A stretch of DNA of 45,229 nucleotides from Bacteroidales bacterium (GTDB taxonomy: Bacteria > Bacteroidota > Bacteroidia > Bacteroidales > JAFGHD01). Location of the stretch: positions 1 through 45,229 of the forward strand of contig JAFGHD010000046.1 of the NCBI GenBank assembly GCA_016939365.1, written 5' to 3'. The notes under the pieces are model-generated. The model ran no database searches. It saw nothing but the letters and a program-made list of their open reading frames with translations, and was not told the DNA's origin. Positions 1-8,240 of the stretch are shown here, in pieces. The position numbers were made by a program, and so were the translations under genes. Position 1 is the stretch's first letter. Each line of letters starts with the position of its first letter.

Positions 1-447
1 TATAAAACCCTACTCTTTTCCACAGTTATAACACTTATCCCGAAGAGAATCTGTATCACCAGCAGGAAGGACAATTCAGCATTAACAATTGCAAGGAACT
101 TCCTGATGGGTATTGAACCAACCTCAACTAAAGTATGAAAAAACGGAAATCATACTAAAGTTTATTAAAGTATACCAATAACCGGAGTAATACAGATATT
201 TCCGAATCGTTATGAGAAATGTTAAGTTTCAAAACAGCCTCACAGGGTGTGAGGTCAACCCGTGCAGATTATACTCGATCGGAAGATGCATTGATATCCG
301 ATTCCCGCCTTCCGGCCGGTCTCCATACCTTTGGCAGAAAAACCGTCGGGCAAGCTCCTAAATTCTGAATTCTGACCCGCCTGCTCCCGAAGAATCGGGA
401 TTAGTCGGGCAGGCTTCTGAATTCTTTCTTCTGTCTCCTTTCTTTCA
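1..447. other. Non-coding stretch at the left edge
   Basis: No convincing gene is seen; the open frames here lack family features and overlap the tail of the minus-strand TPM gene. It holds a small hairpin at 238-254 (stem CCTCACA/TGTGAGG, 3-base loop), which could end a gene entering from outside the window, and a nested palindrome at 379-414 described separately. The motif TTCTGAATTCT occurs on either side of that palindrome. Confidence 0.5.
379..414. repeat. Nested palindrome, possible dispersed REP-like element
   Basis: An outer pair GCCTGC (379-384) / GCAGGC (409-414) encloses an inner perfect stem TCCCGA (385-390) / TCGGGA (395-400) with loop AGAA. It lies just downstream of the stop of the minus-strand TPM gene, so it could act as a 3' hairpin, though there is no T-tract. 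Similar CCCGCCTGC / GGCAGGC words recur at 42301-42377, which suggests a repeat family in this genome. Family membership is inference. Confidence 0.45.
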
Positions 448-1269
448 TCACCAACTCCCGCCGGCACCGCCTCCGCCGAAGCTGCCGCCTCCAAAGCCTC
501 CGAAGCCGCCACCGCCTCCTCCACCTCCGAAGATGCCGCCGCCCGAATTGAAATCCTTCCAGTTGCCTCCCCGGCCGCTCATGCTGCCCAGCAGCCACAG
601 AGCCGTCCAGAAAGGCAGGCTGCCCTTGCCGGTCATTTGCCTGGAAGACCTCCCTCTGCTCATAAGCCAGATGATGATGATCAGAACCAGTATGGGAACC
701 CACCATGCACCCGTGCCTTCATCACCCGTCTTTTTACGGTAGTCATCGCCCGTGAACTCCCCGGCGGCCAGACCCATGATGACACTGGTGGCGGAGTCGA
801 GACCGGTGAAATAATCCTCTTTCTTGAAATAAGGGATCATCTCATGCTCAATGATCCTTTTGGAAAGTGCATCCGTAATCACAGGCTCCAGGCCGTAACC
901 GGTGACGATGGCTGCCTCTCCCCTGCGGCCTTCCGTTTTGGGTTTTACCAGTACCACCACCCCGTTGTTGAACCCGGCACGGCCCACTCCCCACTTCTCC
1001 CCGATCTCATAAGCATACATGATCTTGTCATAGCCTCCGAGATCGTTCACCAGTACCACTGCGATCTGGGTGCCGGTGCTGTCGTCGAAAGCCACCAGCT
1101 TCCGTTCCAGATAACTCACCTGCTCACCGGAAAGGGTTGAAGTAAAGTCGTTGACCAGCATGGGCGGCTCCGGGCGGGGCGGAATGGTCTGTGAAAGGGA
1201 GAGTCCGGGCAACAGCCAGAGGCACCACAATACAGTACCGGCGATCGGTTTTGATAAGGGATTCATCAT
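448..1269 (-). CDS. TPM-domain membrane protein with glycine-rich tail (YgcG-like)
   Basis: A secreted or membrane-anchored TPM-domain protein of 273 residues. A signal peptide (about 1-27) precedes the TPM domain (about 38-175), which has the family-typical VNDFTSTLS start and a GYGLEPVITDA segment. A single membrane helix lies at 189-204 (WWVPILVLIIII) and the end, about 243-273, is almost all glycine with a few phenylalanines and serines. It is the last gene of a LemA-TPM-TPM operon and overlaps the preceding gene by 4 bases. TPM proteins of the photosystem II Psb32 / YgcG group are tied to membrane protein maintenance, but the role in Bacteroidota is not settled. Confidence 0.85.
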   Translation of the reverse strand: MMNPLSKPIAGTVLWCLWLLPGLSLSQTIPPRPEPPMLVNDFTSTLSGEQVSYLERKLVAFDDSTGTQIAVVLVNDLGGYDKIMYAYEIGEKWGVGRAGFNNGVVVLVKPKTEGRRGEAAIVTGYGLEPVITDALSKRIIEHEMIPYFKKEDYFTGLDSATSVIMGLAAGEFTGDDYRKKTGDEGTGAWWVPILVLIIIIWLMSRGRSSRQMTGKGSLPFWTALWLLGSMSGRGGNWKDFNSGGGIFGGGGGGGGFGGFGGGSFGGGGAGGSW

Positions 1270-1724
1270 TTTTCTCCAAAAGAAATGTCATCCGGAAGTT
1301 CGTTCACATCATCGGCCTGATGCGGAAAGTGTTTTTTCAACTGTTCCCCCGCCAGGCGGATCCCTTCGGCCAGCCCGTCCGCAAACTGCTCTTCCCGGAA
1401 AGCAACAATCATCCGTTCCCTGATCTGGTCCCAGAAACCTTCAGGCACCTTCGTATTGATACCCTGATCGCCGATGATGGCGAATTTCCTGTTCTTCAAG
1501 GCAAGGTAAAACAGCACTCCATTTCGAAGAGTCGTTTTATGCATTCCCAGCTTCCCGAAGATATACGCCGCACGGTCCAGGGCATCTCCCGGGCAATGGT
1601 TTTCCACATGAACCCTGATTTCTCCTGAGGTATCCAGTTCGGCATCCTTGATGGCCAGCAGGATATCCTCCTGCTCACCGGGGCTCAGGAATCCCTTGAC
1701 GGTCACTCTTCCTGTATCCGTCAT
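1266..1724 (-). CDS. TPM-domain protein, soluble paralogue
   Basis: A 152-residue TPM-domain protein without signal peptide or clear membrane helix, so probably cytoplasmic. The domain covers nearly the whole chain, from about residue 12 (LSPGEQEDILLAIKDAE) through IRVHVEN and the FAIIGDQGINTKVP segment. It sits between lemA (2-base gap) and the larger TPM gene (4-base overlap), so the three are very likely co-translated. The LemA / TPM / TPM order is common in Bacteroidota. The biochemical role is unknown. Confidence 0.85.
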   Translation of the reverse strand: MTDTGRVTVKGFLSPGEQEDILLAIKDAELDTSGEIRVHVENHCPGDALDRAAYIFGKLGMHKTTLRNGVLFYLALKNRKFAIIGDQGINTKVPEGFWDQIRERMIVAFREEQFADGLAEGIRLAGEQLKKHFPHQADDVNELPDDISFGEK

Positions 1725-1726
1725 GG

Positions 1727-2317
1727 CTAGAACTGAACCTCCGGAGCTTTTTCGGCCCCCGTTTCCGCTTCGAAATAGGCTTTCTTCTCAAATCCAAAAA
1801 GGGATGCATACAGGTTTCTCGGGAACTGCCGGACATAAGTGTTGTATCCCCGGGCGGTCTCGTTGAACTTCTGACGTTCTACGGTGATGCGGTTCTCTGT
1901 TCCCTCGAGCTGGGACTGCAACTCCAGGAAGTTCTGGTTGGCCTTCAGTTCCGGGTAGCGCTCCACGACGACCATGAGCCTGGCCAGTGCCGAACTGAGC
2001 CCGTCCTGTGCCGCCTGAAACTGCTGAAGGGAAGCAGCATCGAGATTGGCCGGGTCTATTGTAACCGATGTGGCCTTGGCCCGGGCCTCAATGACGTCGG
2101 TCAGGGTCTTCTGCTCGAAGTCAGCGTAACCCTTCACCGTATTGACCAGATTGGGTATGAGGTCCGCCCTGCGCTGATACACGTTCTCCACCTGTGCCCA
2201 CTGCGAGGTGACCCCTTCCTCAAGGCCGACCATCCTGTTATAGGGACTGATGAGAGACAATGCCAGCAGGATCACCAGCAAAGCCACTACGATAAAAATG
2301 ATCCATCCTTTTTTCAT
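1727..2317 (-). CDS. lemA: LemA family protein
   Basis: A 196-residue LemA protein: one N-terminal membrane helix (about residues 5-23) followed by a long helical domain. Family hallmarks are NRMVGLEEGVTSQWAQVENVYQRRADLIPNLV near residues 27-60 (read in pieces) and RYPELKANQNF around 140-150. The C-terminal part shows the usual PRNLYASLFGFEKKAYFE ending. LemA is an inner-membrane protein with a mainly extracytoplasmic helical bundle; its molecular activity is unknown. It heads the LemA-TPM-TPM operon. Confidence 0.93.
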   Translation of the reverse strand: MKKGWIIFIVVALLVILLALSLISPYNRMVGLEEGVTSQWAQVENVYQRRADLIPNLVNTVKGYADFEQKTLTDVIEARAKATSVTIDPANLDAASLQQFQAAQDGLSSALARLMVVVERYPELKANQNFLELQSQLEGTENRITVERQKFNETARGYNTYVRQFPRNLYASLFGFEKKAYFEAETGAEKAPEVQF

Positions 2318-2552
2318 GAATATTGTTTTTTATGTGAAGGTATTTATGTCTGTCAGTTGAAACCTGTTCATTCTCAGAGAATGTTTAAAATTCCAAGCAA
2401 ATTCACGATCACCACAATAATAATTCAGCAGTTTCTCAGATCTTTCAAAATCGAGTCCCCTTCGAAAAGCATTCCTTATGCCATAAAAACACAAGGAGGC
2501 GATTAAAACTCAACCATTAATGATTGAAGAAACCGCAAAGAGTGAAGATATT

Positions 2553-4457
2553 TCAATTTCCCACAAACTTCACACTGCGTTGTATAAACCGTGTCAACTC
2601 TTCCCCCTTGAGCAGGTTCTGTGCCAGCCGGGCCAGATCGGTCACCTGGCGCGCCATCTCCGCCTGCCTGCCTTCATCCTTTTCATTGAGGATATCTGAA
2701 ACCAGCGGGTGGTTGGCATTGACCACCAGGTTGTAAAATCCCGGCAGCTCCCCCATCATCTCATGGCCTCCCAGCCTCGACATATCCTTCATACGCCTCA
2801 TGAATTCCGGCTGTGTGATCAGCACCGGCAAATCATCCTCACCGAGGTCCTCCACCACCACCCTGTATTGCTTTTCGTCCACCTGCCTGTTAAAGATCGG
2901 CTCGAGCTTCTTTTTATCCTCCTCACTCAATTTTGAGGGCGCTGCATCTTCTTTCCGGATCAGCTTGTCCACCGTATCTGCATCCACCCTGACGAACTGC
3001 GAATTCTCAAACTTCTGCTCCAGCGTATTGATGAAATGATTGTCCAGCAAACCGGTCATCTCAAGCACATCATATCCCCTGTTGCGGGCCGACTCGATAA
3101 AACTATGCTGATCCAAAGGATCGGTGGTATAAAGGTAAATCAATTTGCCGTCCTTGTCTTTCTGGATTTTTTCGATATACTGACGGTATTCCTCAAAAGT
3201 GAAGCATTTTCCATCCAGGTTCCTGAACAGGGCAAATTTCTCGGCCCGTTCGTAAAATTTCGGTTCCGAGATCATGCCATACTGGATAAAGACCTTAATG
3301 TCTTCCCATTTCTTCTCAAAATCCGTGCGTTCACCCTTAAAGAGCTCCTCCAGCTTGTCAGCCACCTTTTTCATAATGTGGCTGGAAATTTTCTTTACGT
3401 TGGAGTCGCTTTGCAAAAAGCTCCTGGAGACATTGAGCGGGATATCGGGTGAATCGATAACACCGTGCAGCAGTGTAAGAAAATCGGGCACGATGCCCTC
3501 CACCGAGTCGGTAACAAATACCTGGTTGCAGTACAACTGGATCTTGTCGCGCTGGACATCAATATTTTTCCTCACGCGCGGGAAGTAAAGGATACCTGTC
3601 AGGTTAAACGGATAATCGACATTCAGGTGTATATGAAAGAGCGGCTCCTCAAAGTTAAGAGGATAAAGCTCGGTATAAAATTTCCGGTAGTCCTCGTCTT
3701 TCAGTCCTGACGGTTTTTGTGTCCAGAGCGGGTGTGTATTGTTGATGATACGGGGCTGCTCCACCGTTTCATATTTGTCGTTCCCGTCCTTATCTTTCTC
3801 ACCTTCGACCTTTTCATACCTCTTCTCCATTCCGAACTGGATCGGGACAGGGAGGAATTTGCAGTACTTCCTGAGAATTTCAAGGATTTGTTGTTCTTCG
3901 AGAAATTCGGTGGATTCTTCATGGATATGGAGGATCACATCCGTTCCCCTCTCTTTCCTGCCGGACTCCTCCATGGTATATTCGGGGCTGCCGTCGCATT
4001 CCCATCGGACGGCCTTATTGGCTCCGCTTTTACGGTACGTCTTGGAAATGATCTCTACCTTTTCAGAGACCATGAATGACGAATAAAACCCCAGCCCGAA
4101 ATGGCCGATCAGGGCGTTGCGGTCGGCTTCCGATTTCCCTTTGTATTTTTTGATGAACTCTTCCGCAGATGAAAAAGCGATCTGATTGATGTACTTGTCA
4201 ATCTCCTCCGCATTCATCCCGATACCCCGGTCTTTCACCGTGAGGGTTCGTTTCGCCTTATCAAGTTCCACATGAATGGTCAGGTCACCCAGTTCGTCCT
4301 TGTATTTGCCCAATGAGGCGAGTGTGCTGAGCTTTTGGGTGGCATCCACTGCATTGGATATCAGTTCGCGGAGAAAAATTTCGTGGTCCGAGTAAAGAAA
4401 TTTCTTGATGATCGGAAAAATGTTCTCCGTTTGTACCTTGATCGATCCCTTTTGCAT
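2553..4457 (-). CDS. htpG: Molecular chaperone HtpG (Hsp90)
   Basis: Bacterial Hsp90, 634 residues with the start chosen at MQKGSIKVQTENIFP; the open frame extends 19 codons further but that part has no family similarity and would cover the promoter. The GHKL ATPase shows E31 and N35 (ELISNAVDAT), DRGIG at 76-80 and the lid GHFGLGFYSSF at 118-128. Middle and C-terminal dimerisation domains follow and end in a normal Hsp90 tail. The protein refolds and stabilises clients in an ATP-dependent way in the cytosol. It is divergent from a cytochrome c gene and has its own promoter candidate at 4483-4516. Confidence 0.97.
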   Translation of the reverse strand: MQKGSIKVQTENIFPIIKKFLYSDHEIFLRELISNAVDATQKLSTLASLGKYKDELGDLTIHVELDKAKRTLTVKDRGIGMNAEEIDKYINQIAFSSAEEFIKKYKGKSEADRNALIGHFGLGFYSSFMVSEKVEIISKTYRKSGANKAVRWECDGSPEYTMEESGRKERGTDVILHIHEESTEFLEEQQILEILRKYCKFLPVPIQFGMEKRYEKVEGEKDKDGNDKYETVEQPRIINNTHPLWTQKPSGLKDEDYRKFYTELYPLNFEEPLFHIHLNVDYPFNLTGILYFPRVRKNIDVQRDKIQLYCNQVFVTDSVEGIVPDFLTLLHGVIDSPDIPLNVSRSFLQSDSNVKKISSHIMKKVADKLEELFKGERTDFEKKWEDIKVFIQYGMISEPKFYERAEKFALFRNLDGKCFTFEEYRQYIEKIQKDKDGKLIYLYTTDPLDQHSFIESARNRGYDVLEMTGLLDNHFINTLEQKFENSQFVRVDADTVDKLIRKEDAAPSKLSEEDKKKLEPIFNRQVDEKQYRVVVEDLGEDDLPVLITQPEFMRRMKDMSRLGGHEMMGELPGFYNLVVNANHPLVSDILNEKDEGRQAEMARQVTDLARLAQNLLKGEELTRFIQRSVKFVGN

Positions 4458-4482
4458 ATTTATGTTTTTTCCGGAGATTTTA

Positions 4483-4516
4483 CAAAGGTTATGCCATGGG
4501 CAGGAAGGTGACAAAA
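4483..4516 (-). promoter_or_regulatory. Probable Bacteroidota promoter of htpG
   Basis: Read on the minus strand, TTTTG (4516-4512) is followed after 20 bases by TAACCTTTG (4491-4483), close to the Bacteroidota consensus TTTG-N17-23-TAnnTTTG but with one extra base in the -7 box. It lies 26 bases upstream of the chosen htpG start. Confidence 0.5.
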
Positions 4517-4545
4517 TGGCCGGATAAAGGCAGCGGCAGGGATGT

Positions 4546-4574
4546 TTTGTATCCTTCCGAAATGACTATCTTTG
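4546..4574 (+). promoter_or_regulatory. Bacteroidota promoter of the cytochrome c / DUF4920 pair
   Basis: TTTG at 4546-4549, a 17-base spacer and TATCTTTG at 4567-4574 match the Bacteroidota housekeeping consensus exactly. The predicted transcript starts shortly before the ATG at 4601, which also supports that start rather than the upstream ATGs in the same frame. It is back to back with the htpG promoter. Confidence 0.75.
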
Positions 4575-4600
4575 CAATAACACTCACAAAAGTCAGCTCT

Positions 4601-5080
4601 ATGAAAAAAATTTCAGCACTTTCCATCTCACTGGCGGTCATTGTTTTATCCTCCTGCGGAGGAGGAGCGGACCGGCAGACAGACACCTCCCTTGAACCAG
4701 ACCATGAAAAGGTCACTCAGAAAGCCCCTTCAGCCATTGAGGCTCAGCTGGCACTTGGAGAAAAGATTTACAAGGAGAAATGCGTCGTTTGCCATCAGGC
4801 AGATGGTAAAGGGGTCAAAGGCGCATTTCCTCCTGTGGCCATGTCGGATTACCTGCAGGCTGATCCCAGGCGGGGTGTGGAACAGGTGTTGAACGGCTCC
4901 CATGTGGAGATGGTCGTCAACGGTGAAACCTATAATCAACCTATGACCGCACAGGTGGATACCAAAGAGGAAGCCCTGGCTGTGATCAATTACGTATTGA
5001 AAAATTTCAACGGCTTTGATGAGTCCAAATTCCTCTCCCTTGATGATATCACTGACATTCAGATCAAACCGAGAGAATAG
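4601..5080 (+). CDS. Lipoprotein cytochrome c, single heme
   Basis: A 159-residue class I cytochrome c. The start is set at MKKISALSIS because a lipobox (VLSSC, Cys19) follows directly and a consensus promoter sits just upstream. Heme c attaches at CVVCH (61-65), and Met115 in YNQPMTAQ is the likely sixth ligand. The protein should be a membrane-anchored electron carrier facing the periplasm. It lies upstream of, but not in, the cytochrome oxidase operon starting at 7440, for which it could be a donor (inference). A DUF4920 lipoprotein gene follows after 11 bases. Confidence 0.88.
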   Translation: MKKISALSISLAVIVLSSCGGGADRQTDTSLEPDHEKVTQKAPSAIEAQLALGEKIYKEKCVVCHQADGKGVKGAFPPVAMSDYLQADPRRGVEQVLNGSHVEMVVNGETYNQPMTAQVDTKEEALAVINYVLKNFNGFDESKFLSLDDITDIQIKPRE

Positions 5081-5091
5081 CTGAAAACATT

Positions 5092-5586
5092 ATGGCAAAC
5101 CGTTATATCCGGGTTTGGATCATTCCATTGCTTTTCCTTTCGTTCTGCGGTTCGCCTGTCAGCCCGGACAGGAGCGATACCTCCCCTACAGCCGGAAAGG
5201 AGGGCCATTTCGGTGAAGAAATCTCACCGGAAGATGCAATCGATGGACAGGAGTTGATTGTCCGGCTCTCCGGTACCGATTCGGTGTATGTGACCTTGAA
5301 AGGAGCTGTCACAAGCCGGTGCAAGAAATCAGGCTGCTGGATGGATTTGGATCTGTCGGGGGGTAAGGTGATCAGGGTGACTTTCAGGGACAACGCATTC
5401 GTTATCCCTCTGGACACTCCGGTTGTTTCTGCGGTGGTTGAAGGATGGGCATGGAGAGAGATCATTCCCGTCGAAGCGCTCCGCAGATATGCTTTGGAGG
5501 AGGGCAAATCGGCCATTGAAGTGGAAGCCATTACGGAACCCGATACATCCTATTTTCTGGAAGCTTCCGGAGTGATCATCGACTAA
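5092..5586 (+). CDS. DUF4920 lipoprotein
   Basis: 164 residues with a lipoprotein-like signal ending at Cys19. The DUF4920 domain fills about 40-160 and has the typical cysteine pair Cys77 and Cys82 in SRCKKSGCWM, followed by RVTFRDNAFVIPLD. The paired cysteines next to Trp-Met suggest metal or redox binding, but no function is established for the family. It is probably co-transcribed with the cytochrome c gene 11 bases upstream and is followed by a strong hairpin. Confidence 0.85.
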   Translation: MANRYIRVWIIPLLFLSFCGSPVSPDRSDTSPTAGKEGHFGEEISPEDAIDGQELIVRLSGTDSVYVTLKGAVTSRCKKSGCWMDLDLSGGKVIRVTFRDNAFVIPLDTPVVSAVVEGWAWREIIPVEALRRYALEEGKSAIEVEAITEPDTSYFLEASGVIID

Positions 5587-5608
5587 TCCCGCTGCAACAG
5601 AAGAACAT

Positions 5609-5644
5609 GGTGAACGGGATGTCCTGGCAAGCATCCCGTTCACC
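5609..5644. terminator. Bidirectional hairpin terminator between convergent genes
   Basis: A perfect 13-bp stem GGTGAACGGGATG (5609-5621) / CATCCCGTTCACC (5632-5644) with a 10-base loop sits 22 bases after the DUF4920 stop and 26 bases before the stop of the minus-strand lipoprotein gene. There is no long T-tract on either side, so it may work as a 3'-end stabiliser or with weak intrinsic termination. Confidence 0.75.
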
Positions 5645-5670
5645 GGATACTCCGATTGAACAGAAACGGT

Positions 5671-6801
5671 TCACTGCCCGGATGCCCAGCCGGCATCCTC
5701 CTCCTTGAATGCGATCACCATCTCGTGAATGAACAGCGGATTGTATGGGGTCAATCCTTCTATCAATGTCTCCAGAGGGGCATATTGCGGCGAAGGAGGA
5801 TTACCGCCCTGGACAAATCCGCCACTGGCAAAGTATCCGGGGGGATCGGTATGGTGAAGGAAGGCCTGAACCACAGTTGAGTCTATCCCGGGCCACATCT
5901 CGTAAATCTGGTTCATAAACACATTCCGGATCGAATTCTCCTCCAGAAGGGTATAACGGTCTGAGGCATCCAGGAGATGGGACGGCAGGCCCACCTCCGC
6001 CACGCCGATGTCGGCCGTGATATTGCCGCCTGCTGTAAATGCCCAGTCAAAACCCACATCACCGCTGATAAAAGTGGCGTTGGGATGTTCGGAATTACCG
6101 AAAAGGCTGATCATGTTGCCGTTCTTACCTGCAAACATCTTCATCGTCTTCATGGAATAGGGATTTGTCAGGGGATGTTCGAGCGGAAGATTTGTCATAT
6201 ATACCACCATGTGCCTCTCATAACCCAGCTCCTGCGCCTCACTGTAATCGATCCGGTACATGATCTCCGGGTGCCCGGAAAACCCGATACGGTTGATGTT
6301 GTAAGGATTCATTATCGCAATACCCTTGATCGGATTCCTGTTCCAGAATATCTGCAATGCCTTGCCATCTTCCGGTTCCTGATCGGGATCAATGTCGGTG
6401 ACGGTCATCTCAAACTCCCAGTTCAACCCTTCGAAAAACGCGTTTTCGATGACCACCACCTGTTTCAGCCTCTGATCTTCCTGGCTGATAAAGGTAAACG
6501 TCATAGGATGGTTGATCTGGTAAAAGCTGATGGCGAAGATGATCTCGTTCACAGTCATGGCGGCATGCCCGCCGATGAAGATGAAGTTCCTCATATGGGC
6601 GTAAATGTCATCCCCCTGCAGCGTGTCCACCTGGGTGCTCTTGTACATCTTGCCGCTAAGGGCATCGGGAATCTCGACCATGAAACGTTCCGGGAGGATC
6701 CCCTCTTGCGGTGAAGACGGTTCGGGGGCCAATTCATCTTTCCTGCATGATGACAGCACTATTACCATGCTGATCATCAGATAAAATACGGTCTTTTTCA
6801 T
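5671..6801 (-). CDS. Uncharacterised lipoprotein
   Basis: A 376-residue protein not recognised as a known family. It begins with a lipoprotein signal (MKKTVFYLMI...VLSSC, Cys19), so it should be lipid-anchored in the envelope. The body is acidic and rich in beta-forming and aromatic residues, with no clear repeats or catalytic motif. The C-terminal part has a proline/glycine stretch (DPPGYFASGGFVQGGNPPSP) and no T9SS domain. It stands alone on the minus strand between a hairpin and a divergent DUF6787 gene. Confidence 0.8.
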   Translation of the reverse strand: MKKTVFYLMISMVIVLSSCRKDELAPEPSSPQEGILPERFMVEIPDALSGKMYKSTQVDTLQGDDIYAHMRNFIFIGGHAAMTVNEIIFAISFYQINHPMTFTFISQEDQRLKQVVVIENAFFEGLNWEFEMTVTDIDPDQEPEDGKALQIFWNRNPIKGIAIMNPYNINRIGFSGHPEIMYRIDYSEAQELGYERHMVVYMTNLPLEHPLTNPYSMKTMKMFAGKNGNMISLFGNSEHPNATFISGDVGFDWAFTAGGNITADIGVAEVGLPSHLLDASDRYTLLEENSIRNVFMNQIYEMWPGIDSTVVQAFLHHTDPPGYFASGGFVQGGNPPSPQYAPLETLIEGLTPYNPLFIHEMVIAFKEEDAGWASGQ

Positions 6802-6965
6802 TTTTTTCAGATTAGGGTGATCAACTGTTTGAACCTATTACACGGTCTCCGGGGATATCCCTTATCGAAGAAAAACTTTTTTTTGCCGGATGTTTGCCTC
6901 TGACCGGAATCCGGAAACAAGAACGCCCGGTCGATTGTTATAGCAATTGAAATATTGATAAAACC

Positions 6966-7298
6966 ATGCTCAGGAAGATACAGGAAACATTCAAAAGGAA
7001 ATGGGGGATTGAAAATGATCTCAGGTTCTGGTTGATCATGGCTGCCTTTGCTGTCACCGGAACTACAATAGCGGTGATCAAGCCGTGGATATTCAACTGG
7101 CTTGGCATTTCCCTTCCCGGGCCCTTCCCCGTATCCTTCATTATCTATCTGATACTGGTTACTCCGTTCTATTTCCTGATCCTGATTATTATCGGGTCGT
7201 TGATGGGGGAATACCGCTTTTTCCGGAATTTCATCGTGACCATGTTGCCCCCCGTCTTCAGGAAACGGATATCAGGCAAGCCCAATAAAAGCTCATGA
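6966..7298 (+). CDS. DUF6787 family membrane protein
   Basis: A 110-residue protein with two membrane helices (about 21-38 and 56-79) and a basic C-terminus. The KRKWGIENDLRFWLIMAAFAVTG start and the GEYRFFRNFI-FRKRI segment after the second helix are the pattern of DUF6787, a small family in Bacteroidota with no known role. Its start (ATG, 6966) follows an A-rich segment. It is monocistronic: the oxidase operon has its own promoter 140 bases downstream. Confidence 0.75.
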   Translation: MLRKIQETFKRKWGIENDLRFWLIMAAFAVTGTTIAVIKPWIFNWLGISLPGPFPVSFIIYLILVTPFYFLILIIIGSLMGEYRFFRNFIVTMLPPVFRKRISGKPNKSS

Positions 7299-7390
7299 CA
7301 GCTGGCAGAGCCTGGCATGCATGGAGTGCTCAGCAATATGTTGCCATTTTGTTACTGTTGAACAACTCGATCACGTAACTGTTATTTAAA

Positions 7391-7398
7391 TAAATTTG
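7391..7398 (+). promoter_or_regulatory. Promoter -7 box of the cytochrome oxidase operon
   Basis: TAAATTTG fits TAnnTTTG and lies 42 bases before the SCO gene start. A TTG element at a standard distance is not clear (nearest TTG at 7358-7360, 30 bases upstream), so the -33 box is missing or weak and an activator may be needed. Confidence 0.5.
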
Positions 7399-7439
7399 AA
7401 TGCCAAAATTGATGTATATCTGATGTTACAGTAAGGCAG

Positions 7440-8237
7440 ATGAAACAAATCCTTTACAGATCACTCACGATCCTGATGATCTTTATGCACGGGCAGGGGG
7501 TCTTTGCCCAGGAAACCGATTCGGTTCCTGAATTGGGTATTTATGAACACCTGGATGCGATATTGCCGGATGACCTTGTTTTTACAGATGAAAACTACAA
7601 TGAGGTCAACCTGAAGCAGGCCATCGACAAGCCGACCATTCTCGCTCTGGTCTATTACGAATGTCCCGGCATCTGCAGCCCTTTGCTGGAGGGTGTGGCT
7701 GAGGTGATTGACCGGGCCAGTATGGAACTTGGAAAAGAATACCAGGTGTTCACCGTCAGCTTCGATCATACGGAGCCTGCGCGTCTGGCAGCCGAAAAGA
7801 AAAAGAATTATGCCAGGCTGGTTAAGGGGCAGGATGTGCAGGACCACTGGCGTTTCTTCACAGGCGACAGCATCATGATCGATCGCCTTATGAATACCGT
7901 GGGATTCAGGGTGCTGCCCGACGGAGAGGAGTTCATCCATCCGGCGGCCATCATTGTGATCAGCCCGCAGGGGAAGATCACACGGTATCTTTACGGTATT
8001 TACTTTTTACCCTTCGACCTCAAGATGGCTGTGGTCGAGGCATCCGAAGGCCGCTCGGGACCTACGATCAACAAAGTGCTCAAATATTGTTTCAGTTATG
8101 ATCCGGAGGGAAAGAAGTACGTAATCAATATCACCAAGGTTTCCGGCACGCTGATCATCGTGCTGGCGCTGGCACTGTTTGCCGGGCTGGCCATCAGTTC
8201 GAGAAGAAAAAGATCCAAACCCCAAAACCCGTCCTGA
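7440..8237 (+). CDS. SCO1/SenC family copper chaperone for cytochrome oxidase
   Basis: 265 residues: signal sequence (1-24, ending VFAQ), a thioredoxin-like SCO domain and a C-terminal membrane helix (about 234-252) followed by a basic tail. The copper site is complete: Cys75 and Cys79 in YYECPGICSPL and His167 in EEFIHPAA. SCO proteins deliver copper to the CuA centre of subunit II, which fits its place as first gene of an oxidase operon with a CuA-containing subunit II. Only 3 bases separate it from the subunit I gene. The C-terminal anchor, rather than an N-terminal one, is common in bacterial homologues of this group. Confidence 0.92.
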   Translation: MKQILYRSLTILMIFMHGQGVFAQETDSVPELGIYEHLDAILPDDLVFTDENYNEVNLKQAIDKPTILALVYYECPGICSPLLEGVAEVIDRASMELGKEYQVFTVSFDHTEPARLAAEKKKNYARLVKGQDVQDHWRFFTGDSIMIDRLMNTVGFRVLPDGEEFIHPAAIIVISPQGKITRYLYGIYFLPFDLKMAVVEASEGRSGPTINKVLKYCFSYDPEGKKYVINITKVSGTLIIVLALALFAGLAISSRRKRSKPQNPS

Positions 8238-8240
8238 CCC

